A DNA stretch of 64,000 bases from Pseudonocardia sp. CNS-004. Lineage in GTDB: Bacteria > Actinomycetota > Actinomycetes > Mycobacteriales > Pseudonocardiaceae. Positions 63,567 through 64,000 of the stretch are shown piece by piece. The stretch spans positions 1-64,000 of the forward strand of contig MKJV01000081.1 of assembly GCA_001942185.1 (NCBI GenBank). The letters run 5' to 3'. Positions within the stretch are counted from its first letter, which is position 1; each line of letters opens with the position of its first letter. The notes beneath the pieces were generated by a model. It worked only from the letters and a program-made list of their open reading frames with translations. It ran no database searches and was not told where the DNA came from. The position numbers were made by a program, and so were the translations under genes.

Positions 63567-64000
63567 ATGGCCTGGTCCATTCGCGGTCGCTACTTCGAGA
63601 ACTGCTCGTGCGACATGCCCTGCCCCTGCACCGTCTCGCTCGATGCCGGCGCCGACAAGGAGCGGTGCAACGCGGTGCTCGCCTTCCACGTGGACTCCGG
63701 TGACGTCGAGGGCATCGACGTCAGCGACGTGACCGTCGTCGTCGTGGCCGACGCTCCGCAGGTGATGACCGAGGGCAACTGGACGCTCGCGCTCGTGGTG
63801 GACGAACGGGCCAGTGACGAGCAGCTCCAGAAGCTGGGTGCGGTGTTCGGCGGTGAGCTGGGCGGCCCGATGGAGGCGCTCGCGCCGCTCGTCGGCGAGG
63901 TGCTCGGCGTGGAGCGGATGCGCATCGAGATCGACGAGGGGAACGGGCACCACCGGCTGACCGCCGGGGACGCGCTCGAGGTGGAGGTCGACGACGTCGT
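63567..64000 (+). CDS. DUF1326 family protein (partial, runs off the window)
   Basis: ATG at 63567 with GAGAGGGGG upstream. The first 144 codons are inside the window and open to the edge. The opening MAWSIRGRYFENCSCDMPCP with CxCxxxCxC (residues 13-21) is the DUF1326 signature. Later blocks include NAVLAFHVDSGDVEGIDVSD, VMTEGNWTLALVVDERASDE, LGAVFGGELGGPMEALAPLV and MRIEIDEGN. The cysteines suggest metal binding but no function is known. A complete member has about 200 residues, so roughly 60 are missing. Confidence 0.8.
   Translation, partial: MAWSIRGRYFENCSCDMPCPCTVSLDAGADKERCNAVLAFHVDSGDVEGIDVSDVTVVVVADAPQVMTEGNWTLALVVDERASDEQLQKLGAVFGGELGGPMEALAPLVGEVLGVERMRIEIDEGNGHHRLTAGDALEVEVDDV

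Overview
The window is very GC-rich. It has GTG/TTG starts, many 1-4 bp ATGA/GTGA/TGATG gene overlaps and typically actinobacterial families: an SCO5389-like protein, a FolP2-type DHPS paralogue, a CHxSYC-type formylglycine-generating enzyme and kdp genes preceded by a 27-codon ORF. It looks like a Pseudonocardiales-type actinomycete chromosome (inference from gene content; genus not proven). I saw no tRNA, rRNA, CRISPR array, prophage or secondary-metabolite cluster.

About 20 genes contain single-base frameshifts, two in several cases, while both halves keep intact family motifs. Where I could reconstruct them, most shifts are fixed by adding one G or C to a G/C run. I read these as consensus errors of a draft assembly rather than true pseudogenes and give each locus as one full-length gene with the approximate break.

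Layout. 1-2.3 kb: the 5' tip of a transposase gene, a hairpin MITE-like element and three small minus-strand genes. 2.3-7.7 kb: a PdxA-family dehydrogenase and a self-sufficient CYP102-type P450-reductase fusion, divergent from an AraC regulator. 7.7-14.6 kb: housekeeping and accessory genes (SCO5389-like, FolP2 plus RibD_C reductase, YggT, formylglycine-generating enzyme, TetR, CDF metal exporter, membrane protein, ABM protein). 14.6-22.2 kb: a gentisate catabolic operon (flavin hydroxylase, gentisate 1,2-dioxygenase, FAH-family hydrolase), a divergent IclR regulator and a NitT/TauT-type ABC transporter. A near-identical 18-nt palindromic site at the IclR start and upstream of the transporter suggests one aromatic-acid regulon.

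22.3-30 kb: a complete kdp potassium-uptake operon (27-aa ORF, kdpF-A-B-C-D-E). 30-34.3 kb: an EEP-family phosphodiesterase, a 0.47-kb gene-free stretch, a gamma-carbonic-anhydrase-like protein, a membrane protein and an AGCS Na+/amino-acid symporter. 34.4-38.4 kb: a branched-chain 2-oxoacid dehydrogenase E1alpha-E1beta-E2 operon with a divergent Lrp regulator. 38.4-41.8 kb: methyltransferase, imine-reductase-like enzyme, one-domain voltage-gated cation channel and an orphan MacB-type ATPase.

42-52.4 kb is the most novel part. A glucarate-dehydratase-like enolase is divergent from a tightly overlapping operon: an unfamiliar winged-helix regulator, a complete sugar-type ABC transporter, two AXE1-type esterases (the second without its catalytic serine), a SelA/DgaE-like PLP enzyme and a RidA enamine/imine deaminase. 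It looks like an uptake and degradation route for an esterified (amino) sugar acid that I cannot assign to a known pathway. Two MIRU-like coding spacers, with ATGA/GTGA junctions at both ends, sit in this operon and in the 2-oxoacid dehydrogenase operon.

52.4-64 kb: an ECF sigma factor with a membrane partner, a Cmx-like MFS exporter, a membrane protein, an AEC transporter, a five-gene oligopeptide-type ABC operon, a 0.43-kb gene-free stretch with a hairpin, a PPOX-fold protein and the start of a DUF1326 protein that runs off the window.
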